Shown: in pieces, positions 1 to 12,145 of the stretch
Layout of the letters: the number at the start of each line of letters is the position of its first letter
How positions within the stretch are numbered: position 1 is the stretch's first letter
NCBI RefSeq assembly: GCF_003286085.1
Contig: NW_020825470.1
Span: 1 to 64,000, forward strand
Direction: 5' to 3'
DNA: 64,000 nt
Origin: Drosophila persimilis
Taxonomy: Eukaryota; Arthropoda; Insecta; Diptera; Drosophilidae
Made by a program: the position numbers and the translations under genes
Notes under the pieces: model-generated
What the model was told of the DNA's origin: nothing
What the model saw: only the letters and a program-made list of their open reading frames with translations
Databases searched by the model: none

Positions 1-2439
1 TTGCTCACATACCGGGGAGCATTTGACATTGCTCTGAGAGCTTTGCTTGGATCGTCTGGAGCTTGGCCATTTGCATGCTTGAAGTCAGTGGCCCCCATAC
101 TGGCATGGCATACTGCCATATTGGGGCAATCACTGCTTATAGAGGACCTTTGGAGGTAGTGGGAGTTTACTACTGTTTCTGCCGATGATCCAGTCGAGCT
201 TTTTGATCCGGGCCCTTGTTTTAGTGACTATAGCCGCTACATGCTTATTGAAATTGAGCTTCGTATCCATATGTATTCCCAGGTATGGCATGACGGATTT
301 TTTGGCCAGGAGTTGCCCGGCTAACCTTGGAGCTGGAGTGTGTTGCTGCACAGGTGAGAGAGTGTGTAGAACATGAGCAGTTTTTTGCAAGACTGATGGT
401 TATTCCCCATTCTTAGACCATGATAATGCATCAGCCAGGAGCCGCTCCACATTTTCGTTGGCTTGTTTTGGACTTAGGGCAGATACGAGGTACTCTGCGT
501 CATCAGCGTACCGTTGCTAGCATTTGGGTTGAGTTTGCGTGTCTTGGTGGCTGCGGCATGTCGGCCAGTGTAAAGATTATGAGCACTGGGCCAAGTAAGC
601 TTCCTTGCAGGCACTCCAGCGGTTATGTGCTTTAGGCTTGAGGGTGATGTTGTTACAGCAGACGACATTGGAAGCTTCTGTCTGAGAGATAGCTGGTGAG
701 TAGAATGATAAATTGTCAGGTATTACTGTTTTAAACTTTGCAGAGAAGACCCTGATGGCCAGACTCTATCAAAAGCTTCCTGGATATCCATGTACACAGC
801 ACTGCAATGGCCGCTGCGCTTCGTAGGATCTGAGGATAAATAGCGTGACTCGTCCGATTTGCGTTCCGCTGAGTGCTGACTTCTAAAGCCAAATTGATGG
901 TTTGGAATAGTCATGGCAAAGCTTTCTTCTTCAAAGAGGTCGCTTGAGGATGAGGCGTTCAAAGATTTTGGAGAAGCCTGTAAGCTGGCTGATGGGTCTG
1001 TAGGACTCAAGCCTATTCACTCGGCTTTCCAGGACTTTGGGAAGTGGCCGAACTGCAGAGCCGAGTTGCATATCAACAGCAGATACTCGATGGCGGATGT
1101 TGCAGAGATTTATGACGCGATTGTCGATACTGTCGAATACTGTCGAAAACCGGGTGCCTTTTTCGTCTTGAGCTTCTTAATTTCCGATTTGAGTTCCTGG
1201 ATGGTCCACAGGTCTGATTATTTGAGCAGCTTCATCTGGACCGTTTTCTTGTAATACTGCGTTAATTTCTTCTCTGTATTCTAGGGCTGGCCGTGATCTT
1301 TGGCGTGAAACGTGCTTCCAGGTGCTGGCGCAAAGGCCTCAGCTTTTTCCCTCCGTAGTTTTGCACCACGGATCAGCAGGAGCTTGGTGCCCTTCCGCCA
1401 CGTGCCTTCTGACTGGCAGATTTGGAATGTCTCTTGATTGTGTTTGTGAGCCGCCATAGTTTCTGCATGCTGTACCTATCATTTGGGGTCGATGTCGTGT
1501 AGCAGTCTGTTCATTTGTTTGTCTTTTGTAGCTTGATCCGTTACTTATTCGTTAGTCAGCTGATTGATAGTGCGTGCAATGAGGGGGTTGGAGCACCTAT
1601 CTTTTTGGTTGATTTTGCAGAGAATTCTTTTGATCTTGATCGCTTTCAGCGTTTGCGAGTCAAGATGAAAGTTTTGCGGTCCGTACTCTGTGTGCTGGTT
1701 ACTTGAGGTTTGCGAAGCCAATTCAGCTGCAATGTAAATGTTCTTTTCAAGGATAGCCACTGCATCATCTATGGTCGTCGCCGTTGTGAAGTTCAGTCTC
1801 CAGATGGATTCGCTGTTCTAGGTGAGCTTGAAATCTTCTGATATTTGCATTTTTTGGTAATAGTATCTTCTTTTTTCCATATTCAGGTCTCAGGAGGAGT
1901 TTAATGATTTGCATGTTGTGATCTGAACCTAAGTCATATGATGTTTCAATGTGAATTAAATTGTGTCTAATACCCTTATAAACCGCAAAGTCTATAGCAG
2001 ACGGCATATGTCGTCGATTTGAAGGGAAATGGGTGGGGGATCCAGTGGTCAGTATGCTTTGGTCGTTTTCCTGGATGCATTTCAGAAGTGCAGCCCCTCT
2101 TCTACACGATCTTGCATTGCCCCACCACTGGCTTTTGGCGTTCCAATCCCCAGCTACGATAAATCTGCTACCCAGAGAGTCAAATACCTGTTTAAATTGT
2201 GTATCAATCCATTCGTGTGCAGGTGGACAATAGATCGCACCAATGTTTATTGTTTGATTGTTTTTTATTTTTGCAGCTATTGTGCACATCTGGATGGAGT
2301 CCTCTCTTGTTGGTGCGAGGGAAATGTGCGGGATGTTGTTTCTGTTGTGATCGTCTTGCGAACTAAATTGGTAGTCTCTCTTCATGTCGAACCAATTTCC
2401 ATCGCCACTTGCATTAGCAGGGGGGAGGAAGGCTGACAT
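1..2439 (-). mobile_element. U0: jockey-clade element, left-truncated by window edge, indel-rich
   Basis: The window opens inside the thumb/C-terminal part of the reverse transcriptase. Positions 1-1800 match the other units but carry many one-base insertions and deletions, so the RT is split into short pieces. From about 1810 to the ATG at 2439 the sequence matches the other units closely and the endonuclease frame is open (1765-2439). The indels could be decay or uncorrected sequencing error near a contig end. Confidence 0.88.
1765..2439 (-). pseudogene. U0 endonuclease fragment of jockey-like ORF2
   Basis: The 224-aa frame holds the C-terminal two thirds of an APE-type endonuclease: YCPP, GDWN and SDHN motifs in order. 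The frame is lost at an extra base near 1774, where ATGGTCGTCG replaces ATGTCGTCG. Confidence 0.75.
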
Positions 2440-2692
2440 GAAGAGAGAACCGTTTTATTTGTTTATACTCTTATAATTAGCATATTTTACAAATTGTTTC
2501 GCGCCAACTGCTTATCTACATTACATGTAGTTGCAGAAGTGGCTGTAAATTGGCAGGGTAACATTTCTTACGGTATTGGCTTATTTGGTATTTATTTTTT
2601 TTTAGTAGCTATCGATAATTTGGCTAAATGCCAGGGTAACACTAAACTTATTGCTACTTTGTTTACATTGTTTTTGTTTTTAATGATTTCAG
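2440..2692 (+). promoter_or_regulatory. Spacer with DRE box 2610-2617
   Basis: This is the AT-rich unit spacer. It has a perfect TATCGATA at 2610-2617, CAGGGTAACA motifs on both sides, and a pyrimidine-rich stretch ending in TTTCAG directly before the exon-like segment. No coding frame is supported. Confidence 0.55.
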
Positions 2693-2850
2693 GTGGAGTA
2701 TGCAGCCGTGAAGAACATCATTACGCCTATTGGTCTCGTCGTCGGCTGCGAAGTGGAATCCTTGCGAGTGTCGGCGCTAAACTGTGACTGCAGGACAGCA
2801 TCAACAGGGCTGAAGCTGGCCGAGGTCCAGTGCATCGTCATTCTGGATGT
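2693..2850 (+). pseudogene. Exon-like segment, truncated and fused to the jockey RT
   Basis: This copy begins after TTTCAG like the others. It breaks after GGATGTG and joins jockey sequence (ACGGATTTTTTGG), losing the exon end, the 54-nt intron and the element's C-terminal part. The same junction recurs near 38949. Confidence 0.7.
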
Positions 2851-3675
2851 GACGGATTTTTTGGCCACGAGTTGCCCGGCTAACCTTGGAGCAGGAGTGT
2901 GTAGCTGCACAGGTGAGAGAGTGTGTAGAACATGAGCAGTTTTTGCAAGACTGATGGTTATTCCCGATTTCTTAGACCATGATAATGCATCAGCCAGGAG
3001 CCGCTCCACATTTTCGTTGGCTTGTTTTGGACTTAGGGCAGATACGAGGTATACTGCGTCATCAGCGTACGTTGCTAGCATTTGGGTTGAGTTTGCGTGT
3101 CTTGGTGTCTGCGGCATGTCGGCAGTGTAAAGATTATAGAGCACTGGGCCAAGTACGCTTCCTTGCGGCACTCCAGCGGTTATGTGCTTTAGGCTTGAGG
3201 TGATGTTGTTACAGCAGACGACTTTGAAGCTTCTGTCTGAGAGATAGCTGGTGAGTAGAATGTATAAATTGTCAGGTACTATCGTTTTAACTTTGCAGAG
3301 AAGACCCTGATGCCAGACTCTATCAAAAGCTTCCTGGATATCCATGTACACAGCACTGCAATGCCGCTGCGCTTCGTAGGATCTGAGGATAAATTGCGTG
3401 ACTCGTCCGATTTGCTGTTCCGCTGAGTGCTGACTTCTAAAGCCAAATTGATGGTTTGGAATAGTCATGGCAAAGCTTTCTTCTTCAAAGAGTCGCTTGA
3501 GGATGAGGCGTTCAAAGATTTTGGAGAAGCCTGTAAGCTGGCTGATGGGTCTGTAGGACTCAAGCCTATCACTCGGCTTTCCAGGACTTTGGGAAGTGGC
3601 CGAACTGCAGAGCCGAGTTGCATATCAACAGCAGATACTCGATGGCGGATGTTGGCAGAGACTTAATGACGCGAT
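2851..3675 (-). mobile_element. U1: partial jockey-like RT
   Basis: Only the RT core is kept, in an open frame (2689-3468) with the AFDRVWH, GVPQGSVLGP and YADD motifs. The C-terminal part is lost at the exon fusion. The endonuclease half is lost at 3671-3675, where linker sequence ending in GCGAT joins the C-terminal sequence of the next copy. Confidence 0.85.
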
Positions 3676-4965
3676 CTCACAGGCAAGTAAATTTGTGTGC
3701 TGCATTAGCCGAGTGTAGCAGTTCCTGCAGAGTCTGTTATAAACTTCTTCCACAGTTGCTACTTGGAGATCCGCATGCAGTGCGTTGTTGCTCACATACC
3801 GGGGAGCATTTGTCATTGCTCTGAGAGCTTTGCTTTGGATCGTCTGGAGCTTGGCCATTTGCATGCTTGAAGTCAGTGGCCCCCAGACTGGCAAGGCATA
3901 CTGCCATATAGGGGCAATCAGCTGCTTATATAGGAGGACCTTTGGAGTTAGTGGGAGTTTACTGTTTCTGCCGATGATCCAGTCGAGCTTTTTGATCCGG
4001 GCCCTTGTTTTAGTGACAATAGCCGCTACATGCTTATTGAAATTGAGTTTCGTATCCATATGTATTCCCAGGTATGGCATGACGGATTTTTTGGCCAGGA
4101 GTTGCCCGGCTAACCTTGGAACTGGAGTGTGTTGCTGCACAGGTGAGAGAGTGTGTAGAACATGAGCAGTTTTTGCAAGACTGATGGTTATTCCCCATTT
4201 CTTAGACCATGATAATGCATCAGCCAGGAGCCGCTACACATTTTCGTTGGCTTGTTTTGGACTTAGGGCAGATACGAGGTATACTGCGTCATCAGCGTAC
4301 GTTGCTATCATTTGGGTTGAGTTTGCGTGTCTTGGTGGCTGCGGCATGTCGGCAGTGTAAAGATTATAGAGCACTGGGCCAAGTACGCTTCCTTGCGGCA
4401 CTCCAGCGGTTATGTGCTTTAGGCTTGAGGTGATGTTGTTACAGCAGACGACATGGAAGCTTCTGTCTGAGAGATAGCTGGTGAGTAGAATGTATAAATT
4501 GTCAGGTATTATCGTTTTAACTTTGCAGAGAAGATCCTGATGCCAGACTCTATCAAAAGCTTCCTGGATATCCATGTACACAGCACTGCAATGCCGCTGC
4601 GCTTCGTAGGATCTGAGGATAAATTGCGTGACTCGTCCGATTTGCTGTTCCGCTGAGTGCTAACTTCTGAAGCCAAATTGATGGTTTGGAATAGCCATGG
4701 CAAAGCTTTCTTCTTCAAAGAGTCGCTTGAGGATGAGGCGTTCAAGGATTTTGGAGAAGCCTGTAAGCTGGGTGATGGGTCTGTAGGACTCAAGCCTATC
4801 ACTCGGCTTTCCTGGTTTCCTTAACATAGAGATTTTTGCGCATTTCCAGGACTTTCGGAAGTGGCCGATCTTCAGAGCCGAGTTGCATATAAACAGCAGA
4901 TACTCGATGGCGGATGTTGGCAGAGATGACGCGATTGTCGATACTGTCGAGACCGGGTGCCTTTT

Positions 4966-5930
4966 TATACCCGATACTCAAAATGAGTATTGGGGTATAT
5001 TAGATTTGTGGTAAAAGTGGATGTGTGTAACGTCCAGAAGGAATCGTTTCCGACCCTATAAAGTATATATATTCTTGATCAGCATCAATAGCCGAGTCGA
5101 TTGAGCCCTGTCTGTCTGTCCGTCCGTCCGTCTGTCCGTCTGTCCGTCCCCTTCAGCGCCTAATGCTCAAAGACTATAAGAGCTAGAGCAACGATGTTTT
5201 GGATCCAGACTTCTGTGATATGTCACTGCTACAAAAATATTTCAAAACTTCGCCCCGCCCACTTCCGCCCCCACAAAGGGCGAAAATCTGTGGCATCCAC
5301 AATTTCGACGATTCGAGAAAACTAAAAACGCAGAATCGTAGAAGATGACTATATCTTCTAGAGTGCAAAATGTGAACCAGATCGTATAATTATTACAGCC
5401 AGAATCACGAAAACAATTTCACTCTTTCTCGCTCTGTCTCACTCTAACACACAGGTTTTGGTCGGTTTTGCCAATTGCAAAATATGAGTTCAAGGATCTC
5501 AGAACCTATAAAAGCCAGAGCAACCAAATTTAGTATCCACACTCCTTTAAGATGTCACTATAAAACGTATATCTCAGAATTTCGCCCCACCCCCATCCGC
5601 CCCCACAAAGGACGAAAATCTGTTGCATCCACAATATTGCAGATTTGAGAAAACTAAAAACGCAGAATCATAGATAATAACCATATCTATTAGATTGCTG
5701 AATCTGGATCAGATCAGATCATTTTTATAGCCAAAAGGAACAAATCAATTTGCAGTGGCTACGCAGCGCCCGATGTCACGCTCAGACTGATTTTCTGTCT
5801 CTCTCGCACGCACTCTTTGTCGTGTCGTTAAATATTAGCGGCGTCTGCCGGAGGAGAGCCATACTGACTTAGTATCGGGTATAACCGTAGAGTTGCGGTG
5901 TCCGCAGCAACTCACAACGTTCCCCCTCGT
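4966..5930 (+). mobile_element. DINE-1/INE-1-like Helentron derivative, copy A (non-autonomous)
   Basis: The terminal 13-mers TATACCCGATACT (4966-4978) and AGTATCGGGTATA (5871-5883) are inverted. A (CTGT/CCGT)n tract lies at 5108-5150, and a GAGTTGC/GCAACTC hairpin at 5890-5913 sits just inside the CCCCCTCGT end. These are DINE-1-type hallmarks and there is no coding capacity. Flanks GCCTTTT and TCGTCTTG rejoin exactly to the undisturbed linker of other units, so insertion was between T residues without duplication, as expected for Helitron/Helentron transposition. A central segment (about 5536-5585) differs from copies B and C, so A is a separate subfamily member. Confidence 0.85.
5890..5913 (+). 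terminator. DINE-1 A 3' hairpin
   Basis: The GAGTTGC...GCAACTC stem-loop lies about 17 bp from the right terminus. In Helitron-like elements such hairpins mark the transposition end; this is a transposition signal, not a transcription terminator. Confidence 0.6.
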
Positions 5931-7190
5931 TCGTCTTGAGCTTCTTAATTTCCGATTTGAGTTCCTGGATGGTCACAGGTCTGATTATTTGAGCAGCTTC
6001 ATCTGGACCGTTTTCGTGTAATACTGCGTTAATTTCTTCTGTCTTCTAGGGCTGCCGTGATCTTTGGCGTGAAACGTGCTTCCAGGTGCTGCGCAAAGGC
6101 CTCAGCTTTTTCCTCCGTAGTTTTGCACCCAGGATCAGCAGGAGCTTGCTGCCCTTCCGCCACGTGCCTTCTGACTGGCAGATTTGGAATGGGCTGTCTC
6201 TTGATTGTGTTGGTGAGCCGCCATAGTTTCTACATGCTGTACCTATCAGTTTGGTCGATGTCGTGTAGCAGTCTGTTCATTTGTTTGTCTTTTTGTAGCT
6301 TGATCCGTTACTTATTCTGTTAGTCAGCTGATTGATAGTGCGTGCAATGAGGGGGTTGGAGCACCTATCTTTTTGGTTGATTTTGCAGAGAATTCTTTTG
6401 ATCTTGATCGCTTTCAGCGTTTGCGAGTCAAGATGAAAGTTTTGCGATCCGTACACTGTGTGCTGGTTACTTGAGGTTTGCGAAGCCAATTCAGCTGCAA
6501 TGTAAATGTTCTTTTCAAGGAAAGCCACTGCATCATCTATGTCGTCGCCGTTGTGAAGTTCAATCTCCAGATGGATTCGCTGTTCTAGGTGAGCTTGAAA
6601 TCTTCTGATATTTGCATTTTTTGGTAATAGTATCTTCTTTTTTCCATATTCAGGTCTCAGGAGGAGTTTAATGATTTGCATGTTGTGATCTGAACCTAAG
6701 TCATATGATGTTTCAATGTGAATTAAATTGTGTATAATACCCTTATAAACCGCAAAGACTATAGCAGATTTGAAGGGAAATGGGTGGGGGATCCAGTGGC
6801 CAGTATGCTTTGGTCGTTTTCCTGGATGCATTTCAGAAGTGCATCCCCTCTTCTACACGATCTTGGATTGCCCCACCACTGGCTTTTGGCGTTCCAATCC
6901 CCAGCTACGATAAATCTGCTACCCAGAGAGTCAAATACCTGTTTAAAATGTGTATCAATCCATTCGTGTGCAGGTGAACAATAGATCGCACCAATGTTTA
7001 TTGTTTGATGGTTTTTTATTTTTGCAGCTATGGTGCACATCTGGATGGAGTCCTCTCTTGTTGGTGCGAGGGAAATGTGCGGGATGTTGTTTCTGTTGTG
7101 TTCGTCTTGCGAACTAAATTGGTAGTCTCTCTTCATGTCGAACCAATTTCCATCGCCACCTGCATTAGCAGGGGGCAGGGAGGCTGACAT

Positions 7191-7442
7191 GAAGAGAGAA
7201 CCGTTTTATTTGTTTATACTCTTATAATTAGCATATTTTACAAATTGTTTCGCGCCAACTGCTTATCTACATTACATGTAGTTGCAGAAGTGGCTGTAAA
7301 TTGGCAGGATAACATTCTTACGGTATTGGCTTACTTGGTATTTATTTTTTTTTAGTAGCTATCGATAATTTGGCTAAATGCCAGGGTAACACTAAACTTA
7401 TTGCTACTTTGTTTACATTGTTTTTGTTTTTAATTATTTCAG
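7191..7442 (+). promoter_or_regulatory. Spacer with DRE box 7360-7367
   Basis: The DRE is perfect at 7360-7367 with a downstream CAGGGTAACA. The upstream motif is mutated to CAGGATAACA and one T is missing after it, making the spacer one base shorter than most. Confidence 0.55.
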
Positions 7443-7621
7443 GTGGAGTATGCAGCCGTGAAGAACATCATTACGCCTATTGGTCTCGTCGTCGGCTGCG
7501 AAGTGGAATCCTTGCCAGTGTCGGCGCTAAACTGTGACTGCAGGACAGCATCAACAGTGCTGAAGCTGGCCGAGGTCCAGTGCATCGTCATTCTGGATGT
7601 GGATTACCAATTTCTGTGCAG
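7443..7621 (+). pseudogene. Exon-like segment, intact 179 bp
   Basis: Open throughout in the VEYAAVKN frame, with splice-like borders on both sides; the 54-nt intron-like piece follows at 7622-7675. Variant CCAGTG (SLPV) is shared with the copies at 29109, 48300, 51637 and 61739. Confidence 0.6.
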
Positions 7622-7671
7622 GTGAAGTGGCTTCGTATCTGTGGAAGAATAAAAAGGTTTTTAGTTTCTTT

Positions 7672-8520
7672 TCAGCCGCCGCCATCATCTGGATTCTGGA
7701 GCTGCCGCCGTCCATCATCAGGTTCTCTGCTGGGGCCGTCATTTGCCTGCGTAGCAGCTGCATTAGCGCTACTGCGGCTGATTTCCATATTGTGTGTTGC
7801 AAATGGATTGCGCAGCCAGTTCTCGCGTCTGACTTGGAACAGTATTGTTTGGATGGCTGTCAGGCTTCTGTTGCTGTTTGGATTGTGCTCTTCTATCATT
7901 GCGGCATACCTTGGCCTGGCCAGCCTTCTTGGAATGTATGGGTGCGTTGCGATCTCACAGGCAAGTAAATTTGTGTGCTGCATTAGCCGAGTGTAGCAGT
8001 TCCTGCAGAGTCTGTTATAAACTTCTTCCACAGTTGCTACTTGGAGATCCGCATGTAGTGCGTTGTTGCTCACATACCGGGGAGCATTTGTCATTGCTCT
8101 GAGAGCTTTGCTTTGGATCGTCTGGAGCTTGGCCATTTGCATGCTTGAAGTCAGTGGCCCCCAGACTGGCAAGGCATACTGCCATATTGGGGCAATCAGC
8201 TGCTTATAGAGGAGGACCTTTGGAGGTAGTGGGAGTTTACTGTTTCTGCCGATGATCCAGTCGAGCTTTTTGATCCGGGCCCTTGTTTTAGTGACAATAG
8301 CCGCTACATGCTTATTGAAATTGAGTTTCGTATCCATATGTATTCCCAGGTATGGCATGACGGATTTTTTGGCCAGGAGTTGCCCGGCTAACCTTGGAAC
8401 TGGGGTGTGTTGCTGCACAGGTGAGAGAGTGTGTAGAACATGAGCAGTTTTTGCAAGACTGATGGTTATTCCCCTTTTTCTTAGACCATGATAATGCATC
8501 AGCCAGGAGCCGCTCCACAT
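7672..8520 (-). pseudogene. U3 RT thumb and C-terminal region
   Basis: This 282-aa frame covers RT blocks after YADD (WGITISLAKT-like start altered to KRGITISL), YLGIHMDTKL, the thumb, and a C-terminal tail rich in Asn, Ala and Asp. The stop lies just inside the intron-like border. Confidence 0.7.
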
Positions 8521-10475
8521 TTTCGTTGGCTTGTTTTGGACTTAGGGCAGATACGAGGTATACTGCGTCATCAGCGTACGTTGCTATCATTTGGGTTGAG
8601 TTTGCGTGTCTTGGTGGCTGCGGCATGTCGGCAGTGTAAAGATTATAGAGCACTGGGCCAAGTACGCTTCCTTGCGGCACTCCAGCGGTTATGTGCTTTA
8701 GGCTTGAGGTGATGTTGTTACAGCAGACGACATGGAAGCTTCTGTCTGAGAGATAGCTGGTGAGTAGAATGTATAAATTGTCAGATATTATCGTTTTAAC
8801 TTTGCAGAGAAGACCCTGATGCCAGACTCTATCAAAAGCTTCCTGGATATCCATGTACACAGCACTGCAATGCCGCTGCGCTTCGTAGGATCTGAGGATA
8901 AATTGCGTGACTCGTCTGATTTGCTGTTCCGCTGAGTGCTAACTTCTGAAGCCAAATTGATGGTTTGGAATAGCCATGGCAAAGCTTTCTTCTTCAAAGA
9001 GTCGCTTGAGGATGAGGCGTTCAAGGATTTTGGAGAAGCCTGTAAGCTGGGTGATGGGTCTGTAGGACTCAAGCCTATCACTCGGCTTTCCTGGTTTCCT
9101 TAACATAGAGATTTTTGCGCATTTCCAGGAATTTCGGAAGTGGCCGAACTGCAGAGCCGAGTTGCATATCAACAGCAGATACTCGATGGCGGATGTTGGC
9201 AGAGATTTAATGACGCGATTGTCGATACTGTCGAGACCGGGTGCCTTTATCGTCTTGAGCTTCTTAATTTCTGATTATTTGAGCAGCTTCATCTGGACCG
9301 TTTTCTTGTAATACTGCGTTAATTTCTTCTCTGTCTTCTAGGGCTGCCGTGATCTTTGGCGTGAAACGTGCTTCCAGGTGCTGCGCAAAGGCCTCAGCTT
9401 TTTCCTCCGTAGTTTTGCACCCAGGATCAGCAGGAGCTTGCTGCCCTTCCGCCACGTGCCTTCTGATTGGCAGATTTGGAATGGGCTGTCTCTTGATTGT
9501 GTTGGTGAGCCGCCATAGTTTCTACATGCTGTACCTATCAGTTTGGTCGATGTCGTGTAGCAGTCTGTTCATTTGTTTGTCTTTTTGTAGCTTGATCCGT
9601 TACTTATTCTGTTAGTCAGCTGATTGATAGTGCGTGCAATGAGGGGGTTGGAGCACCTATCTTTTTGGTTGATTTTGCAGAGAATTCTTTTGATCTTGAT
9701 CGCTTTCAGCGTTTGCGAGTCAAGATGAAAGTTTTGCGATCCGTACACTGTGTGCTGGTTACTTGAGGTTTGCGAAGCCAATTCAGCTGCAATGTAAATG
9801 TTCTTTTCAAGGATAGCAACTGCATCATCTATGTCGTCGCCGTTGTGAAGTTCAGTCTCCAGATGGATTCGCTGTTCTAGGTGAGCTTGAAATCTTCTGA
9901 TATTTGCATTTTTTGGTAATAGTATCTTCTTTTTCCCATATTCAGGTCTCAGGAGGAGTTTAATGATTTGCATGTTGTGATCTGAACCTAAGTCATATGA
10001 TGTTTCAATGTGAATTAAATTGTGTCTAATACCCTTATAAACCGCAAAGTCTATAGCAGACGGCATGGGTGGGGGATCCAGTGGTCAGTATGCTTTGGTC
10101 GTTTTCCTGGATGCATTTCAGAAGTGCATCCCCTCTTCTACACGATCTTGGAATGCCCCACCACTGGCTTTTGGCGTTCCAATCCCCAGCTACGACAAAT
10201 CTGCTACCCAGAGAGTCAAATACCTGTTTAAATTGTGTATCAATCCATTCGTGTGCAGGTGAACAATAGATCGCACCAATGTTTATTGTTTGATGGTTTT
10301 TTATTTTTGCAGCTATGGTGCACATCTGGATGGAGTCCTCTCTTGTTGGTGCGAGGGAAATGTGCGGGATGTTGTTTCTGTTGTGTTCGTCTTGCGAACT
10401 AAATTGGTAGTCTCTCTTCATGTCGAACCAATTTCCATCGCCACCTGCATTAGCAGGGGGCAGGGAGGCTGACAT
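7676..10475 (-). mobile_element. U3: jockey-like element
   Basis: C-terminal RT frame 7672-8520 and core RT frame 8312-8860 are split by a frameshift in the C/T run near 8474. The linker lost about 40 bp near 9270 (TTTCTGATTATTTG), the same deletion seen in U10 and U17. The endonuclease lies in frames 9569-10066 and 10035-10475, broken by a 26-bp deletion near 10067. Confidence 0.92.
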
Positions 10476-10728
10476 GAAGAGAGAACCGTTTTATTTGTTT
10501 ATACTCTTATAATTAGCATATTTTACAAATTGTTTCGCGCCAACTGCTTATCTACATTACATGTAGTTGCAGAAGTGGCTGTAAATTGGCAGGGTAACAT
10601 TTCTTACGGTATTGGCTTACTTGGTATTTATTTTTTTTTAGTAGCTATCGATAATTTGGCTAAATGCCAGGGTAACACTAAACTTATTGCTACTTTGTTT
10701 ACATTGTTTTTGTTTTTAATTATTTCAG
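10476..10728 (+). promoter_or_regulatory. Spacer with DRE box 10646-10653
   Basis: Standard 253-bp spacer: perfect TATCGATA, two CAGGGTAACA motifs, pyrimidine tract and TTTCAG at the exon border. Confidence 0.55.
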
Positions 10729-10907
10729 GTGGAGTATGCAGCCGTGAAGAACATCATTACGCCTATTGGTCTCGTCGTCGGCTGCGAAGTGGAATCCTTG
10801 CGAGTGTCGGCGCTAAACTGTGACTGCAGGACAGCATCAACAGTGCTGAAGCTGGCCAAGGTCCAGTGCATCGTCATTCTGGATGTGGATTACCAATTTC
10901 TGTGCAG
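10729..10907 (+). pseudogene. Exon-like segment, intact 179 bp
   Basis: Full-length copy with both splice-like borders; intron-like piece 10908-10961. GCCAAG replaces GCCGAG (Glu to Lys), a variant shared with the copy at 35654. Confidence 0.6.
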
Positions 10908-10957
10908 GTGAAGTGGCTTCGTATCTGTGGAAGAATAAAAAGGTTTTTAGTTTCTTT

Positions 10958-12145
10958 TCAGCCGCCGCCATCATCTGGATTCTGGAGCTGCCGCCGTCCA
11001 TCATCAGGTTCTCTGCTGGGGCCGTCATTTGCCTGCGTAGCAGCTGCATTAGCGCTACTGCGGCTGATTTCCATATTGTGTGTTGCAAATGGATTGCGCA
11101 GCCAGTTCTCGCGTCTGACTTGGAACAGTATTGTTTGGATGGCTGTCAGGCTTCTGTTGCTGTTTGGATTGTGCTCTTCTATCATTGCGGCATACCTTGG
11201 CCTGGCCAGCCTTCTTGGAATGTATGGGTGCGTTGCGATCTCACAGGCAAGTAAATTTGTGTGCTGCATTAGCCGAGTGTAGCAGTTCCTGCAGAGTCTG
11301 TTATAAACTTCTTCCACAGTTGCTACTTGGAGATCCGCATGCAGTGCGTTGTTGCTCACATACCGGGGAGCATTTGTCATTGCTCTGAGAGCTTTGCTTT
11401 GGATCATCTGGAGCTTGGCCATTTGCATGCTTGAAGTCAGTGGCCCCCAGACTGGCAAGGCATACTGCCATATTGGGGCAATCAGCTGCTTATAGAGGAG
11501 GACCTTTGGAGTTAGTGGGAGTTTACTGTTTCTGCCGATGATCCAGTCGAGCTTTTTGATCCGGGCCCTTGTTTTAGTGACAATAGCCGCTACATGCTTA
11601 TTGAAATTGAGTTTCGTATCCATATGTATTCCCAGGTATGGCATGACGGATTTTTTGGCCAGGAGTTGCCCGGCTAACCTTGGAACTGGAGTGTGTTGCT
11701 GCACAGGTGAGAGAGTGTGTAGAACATGAGCAGTTTTTGCAAGACTGATGGTTATTCCCCATTTCTTAGACCATGATAATGCATCAGCCAGGAGCCGCTC
11801 CACATTTTCGTTGGCTTGTTTTGGACTTAGGGCAGATACGAGGTATACTGCGTCATCAGCGTACGTTGCTATCATTTGGGTTGAGTTTGCGTGTCTTGGT
11901 GTCTGCGGCATGTCGGCAGTGTAAAGATTATAGAGCACTGGGCCAAGTACGCTTCCTTGCGGCACTCCAGCGGTTATGTGCTTTAGGCTTGAGGTGATGT
12001 TGTTACAGCAGACGACATGGAAGCTTCTGTCTGAGAGATAGCTGGTGAGTAGAATGTATAAATTGTCAGGTATTATCGTTTTAACTTTGCAGAGAAGATG
12101 CTGATGCCAGACTCTATCAAAAGCTTCCTGGATATCCATGTACAC
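10958..12145 (-). pseudogene. U4 reverse transcriptase fragment (395 aa)
   Basis: The frame runs from MYMDIQEAFDRVWH (catalytic Asp block A) through GVPQGSVLGP (block B), YADD (block C) and YLGI (block E) to the C-terminal end. Fingers and N-terminal RT blocks are in other frames upstream, so the protein is not complete. Confidence 0.78.

Larger units (their letters stand above)
3676..7190 (-). mobile_element. U2: jockey-like element interrupted by DINE-1 copy A
   Basis: U2 starts with C-terminal codons at the GCGAT recombination point and runs to the ATG at 7190, with a DINE-1 element at 4966-5930. RT frames lie at 3625-4140 and 4234-4581. They are separated by a GAG-to-TAG stop at about 4232 that U5 and U6 share. 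Endonuclease frames are 6277-6831 and 6759-7190. U2 belongs to the class lacking TTAAT in the linker near 4926. Confidence 0.88.

Noticed and set aside
5108-5150. (CTGT/CCGT)n tract as an independent microsatellite
   Set aside because: It occurs at the same internal place in all three DINE-1 copies, so it is part of the element.
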